From an uncultured Selenomonadaceae bacterium (GTDB lineage Bacteria > Bacillota > Negativicutes > Selenomonadales > Selenomonadaceae), in the NCBI GenBank assembly GCA_905234395.1, contig CAJOHG010000027.1, positions 1 to 42,883 on the forward strand: a stretch of DNA of 42,883 nt. The letters are read 5' to 3'. Below are positions 41,386-42,883 of this stretch, in pieces. A program made the position numbers and the translations under genes. Under the pieces are notes generated by a model. That model did not search any database and had not been told where the DNA came from. It was given only the letters and a program-made list of their open reading frames with translations. Every line of letters starts with the position of its first letter. Positions within the stretch are counted from its first letter, which is position 1.

Positions 41386-42693
41386 ATGACCAGAGAAATT
41401 TTATCGTTAATTTCGTAGAAGTTTTTAAAATAATTCTCGTCATAAAGCAACCAATAGCTCCATTCGCAGGTGTTTACACCGGTTAAAAATTTAATCTCGC
41501 GAGCCGCGCCGTTTTTATGGCTGTAAAAGGGTCTTAAGGCAAAAAATTTTCCGTCGCAAGCCGGTGAAAAATCCGAAAGATTGCTTCCATCACTTACATA
41601 CAAATATTTTGAGTAAAGTTGTTGGAGTTCGACGGCAGATTTTTTCATTAAGTCGCCGACTGTCTTCGCGCCGCTGAATTTCATAAAATTTTCTGCGATT
41701 TGGGCGGAATTTTCAGGCTCATTATAAAAACTGACGTTTCCGGACTGCGAAATTATTTTTTGGAATAAATTTTTTGAATCAGGGACAAGTGTAAGCAACA
41801 TAGTCGACATTGAGCCCGCACTTTTGCCAAAAATCGTAATGTTATCGGGATTTCCGTCAAATTCCGCGATATTTTCTTTAATCCACTGCAAAGCGGCAAT
41901 TTGGTCTTTCAAACCGAGATAACCGCTGTCCTCTAACAAAGAATAAACCGTTTCAAAGTGCATAAATCCGAAAATGTTCAGCCGATAGTTAAAACTGACG
42001 ACAATAAAATCATTTGATGCCGCAAGATTACTTCCGTTGTAAAGCGGTTCAATGGTACCGCCGTGCATGAAACTTCCGCCGTGAAGAACATGACGGGCAA
42101 ATTTTTCTTTTCGGAGCGTTTCCATATATTTATCGTCAAACAATCTTCACTTTGCACGTTTTTAGATGCTATTTTAATTAGATCGTCCTCTTAAATTCTT
42201 AAATGGCGGATGCGCCGAATTTTTTCGCGTCGAAGGTCTTATTTGACGGTTTAATAGGTTGAGGAGCACGTCAACGCAATTTTCCGACGGGCGGTCGAGC
42301 ATATGGAATGCCGAGCCAAGTTTTTACGCCGTTTTCATCGATAAAGCCGTTAAATGTGTCGTATTTAGAGCGTGTTGGTAAATTACATTCGGCTCGTAAC
42401 TGTTTTTAATTTTTTTAGGATCTACTTTTTCTTTGCTGCGCCCAAAGAAAAAGTAGCAAAAAGAAAGGGCGTTCGTCCGGCAAAGAAACATCCTGTTTCT
42501 ATTGCCGGCGGCGCACATCCTTGTGCGCCGGGTTTCAGCTCTATTCAACGCGACTTTACCAACATGTCCTAGTCTTTACAGTGCAATTATCTGCCGCAAA
42601 AGCATTATTAGGCAAAAAATCGAGCGTATTGACTGCCAAAAAGCTAATCGCCGCACCTTTAATAAACCCTCTGCGCGTTAAATCTTTAAACAT
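41386..42693 (-). pseudogene. Tat-exported type-B carboxylesterase, broken by a MITE-like insert and frameshifts
   Basis: The start is intact: ATG 42693 with AAAGGAG, and the Tat signal LTRRGFIKGAAISFLAVNTL ending AFAAD. After residue 41 the element at 42366-42571 interrupts it. Cutting out the element and one CTA gives VKTKYDTFNGFIDENG in frame, then TWLGIPYARPPVGKLR with a stop where Trp is expected, and APQP. Further pieces in shifted frames are SEDCLTINIW, LPVMFF, HGGSFMHGGT, NYRLNIFGFMH, DQIAALQWIKENIAEFDGNP and the nucleophile elbow FGKSAG (normally GESAG). The end is lost at the junction with a solute-binding protein tail. No active enzyme is likely; the longest surviving frame is 41310-42143. 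Confidence 0.8.
42366..42571 (-). mobile_element. MITE-like element, copy C (inside the carboxylesterase gene)
   Basis: The 206-bp copy lies in the esterase sense orientation. Its ends are TAGGACATGTTGGTAAAG and TTTACCAACACGCTCTA on the minus strand, with CTA on both sides. Hairpins on the minus strand are H1 at 42510-42529 (GGCGCACA-AGGA-TGTGCGCC), H2 (GAAAC-AGGAT-GTTTC, with outer CCGGCAA/TTGCCGG) and H3 at 42422-42456 (perfect 13-bp arms). The two strands also hold open frames that are by-products of the repeat. Confidence 0.85.
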
Positions 42694-42783
42694 AGCATCA
42701 AACTCCTTTCAGAACCGAAAAAACAATGTTTATAAGCCGAGACATTATAAAAAAAACGGCGTGTCAACCAAAATTTTTACAAC

Positions 42784-42816
42784 AAAAAAACCTCCGACGC
42801 TTGCCGAAGGTTTTTT
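42784..42816. terminator. Terminator hairpin between divergent genes
   Basis: ACCTCCG-ACGCTTG-CCGAAGGT with A-rich and T-rich sides, followed by TTTTTT on the plus strand. It is nearly the same as 41235-41262. It lies between two genes that point away from each other, which is an odd place for a terminator. Confidence 0.6.
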
Positions 42817-42848
42817 ATCGGGAAAGTTCCTTATTGTGAGGTTTTAAC

Positions 42849-42883
42849 ATGTCAGTCAAAAATTTTATTGCTGATTATCGTTT
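42849..42883 (+). CDS. Start of an unidentified gene (runs off window)
   Basis: GTGAGG at 42836-42841 is followed 7 bases later by ATG, giving MSVKNFIADYR before the window ends. Too short to identify. It could also be a chance frame, but the spacing and the terminator before it fit a gene start. Confidence 0.4.
   Translation, partial: MSVKNFIADYR

Noticed and set aside
1..42883. Frequent AAAAATTTTT-type runs
   Set aside because: They occur throughout coding DNA as Lys-Ile/Asn-Phe codons (GAAAAAATTTT) and reflect codon preference, not a repeat family.
1..42883. CRISPR arrays, tRNA or rRNA genes
   Set aside because: No regular spaced repeats, tRNA arms or rRNA sequences were seen on reading; a tRNAscan and Rfam search would settle this.

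Overview
The window looks like a chromosome segment of a diderm, anaerobic or microaerophilic Firmicute, most likely in the Negativicutes (Selenomonas-like). The reasons are a Firmicute-style housekeeping gene order (tig-clpP-clpX-lon; ispA-dxs-tlyA-nadK; rsmD-coaD) together with outer-membrane LPS genes (GT9 and GT8 glycosyltransferases, O-antigen ligase) and a cytochrome bd oxidase. Many genes start with TTG behind a strong GGAGG-type ribosome binding site. This taxonomic call is inference; no rRNA or tRNA gene was seen.

Layout. 1-1000: a junkyard of two IS5-type insertion sequence pieces, a decayed toxin-antitoxin locus and a fragment of a small membrane protein. 1013-4946: tsaC and an LPS core/O-antigen cluster. 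5114-8802: glyA, a HAD phosphatase, a TtcA-like thiolase and an AIM24-family protein. 8885-14595: trigger factor, ClpP, ClpX and Lon, a protein quality-control block. 14765-17898: cydA and cydB, with two tandem small coiled-coil/C-terminal-membrane proteins between them. 17984-30642 (minus strand): DUF4127 and DUF2225 proteins, a giant GH13-GH77 fusion, an unknown protein, a methyltransferase, nadK, tlyA, dxs, a small secreted protein and ispA. 30759-38313 (plus): polysaccharide deacetylase, threonine ammonia-lyase, an orphan EcoRI-type DNA methylase, rsmD, coaD, a Q/N-rich coiled-coil protein and an SGNH/nucleotidyltransferase fusion. 38350-41174 (minus): a three-gene operon (PRTase-TRSP, StiP-type PRTase, HAD) that matches the nucleoside-like-metabolite module of tellurite-resistance (Ter) systems. 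41294-42693: a ruined Tat-exported carboxylesterase joined to the tail of a solute-binding protein.

The least expected content is non-coding. (i) A family of MITE-like elements (three copies: 1630-1760, 7795-8013, 42366-42571) shares its terminal inverted repeat with the IS5-type sequence at the left edge. All copies lie in genes in the same orientation and phase, and excising the third restores an open frame. Their internal hairpins show compensatory changes, and two display loops that match the CsrA-binding consensus. (ii) A second, smaller element (79-88 bp, ending in the palindrome GCAACGTCACGTTGC) sits exactly at the stop codons of cydA and dxs. Each copy is flanked by a 15-27 bp duplication of the host gene's 3' end and supplies the new stop codon. 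(iii) The SGNH/nucleotidyltransferase gene is a self-contained unit with its own promoter, lying between two identical 34-bp terminators.
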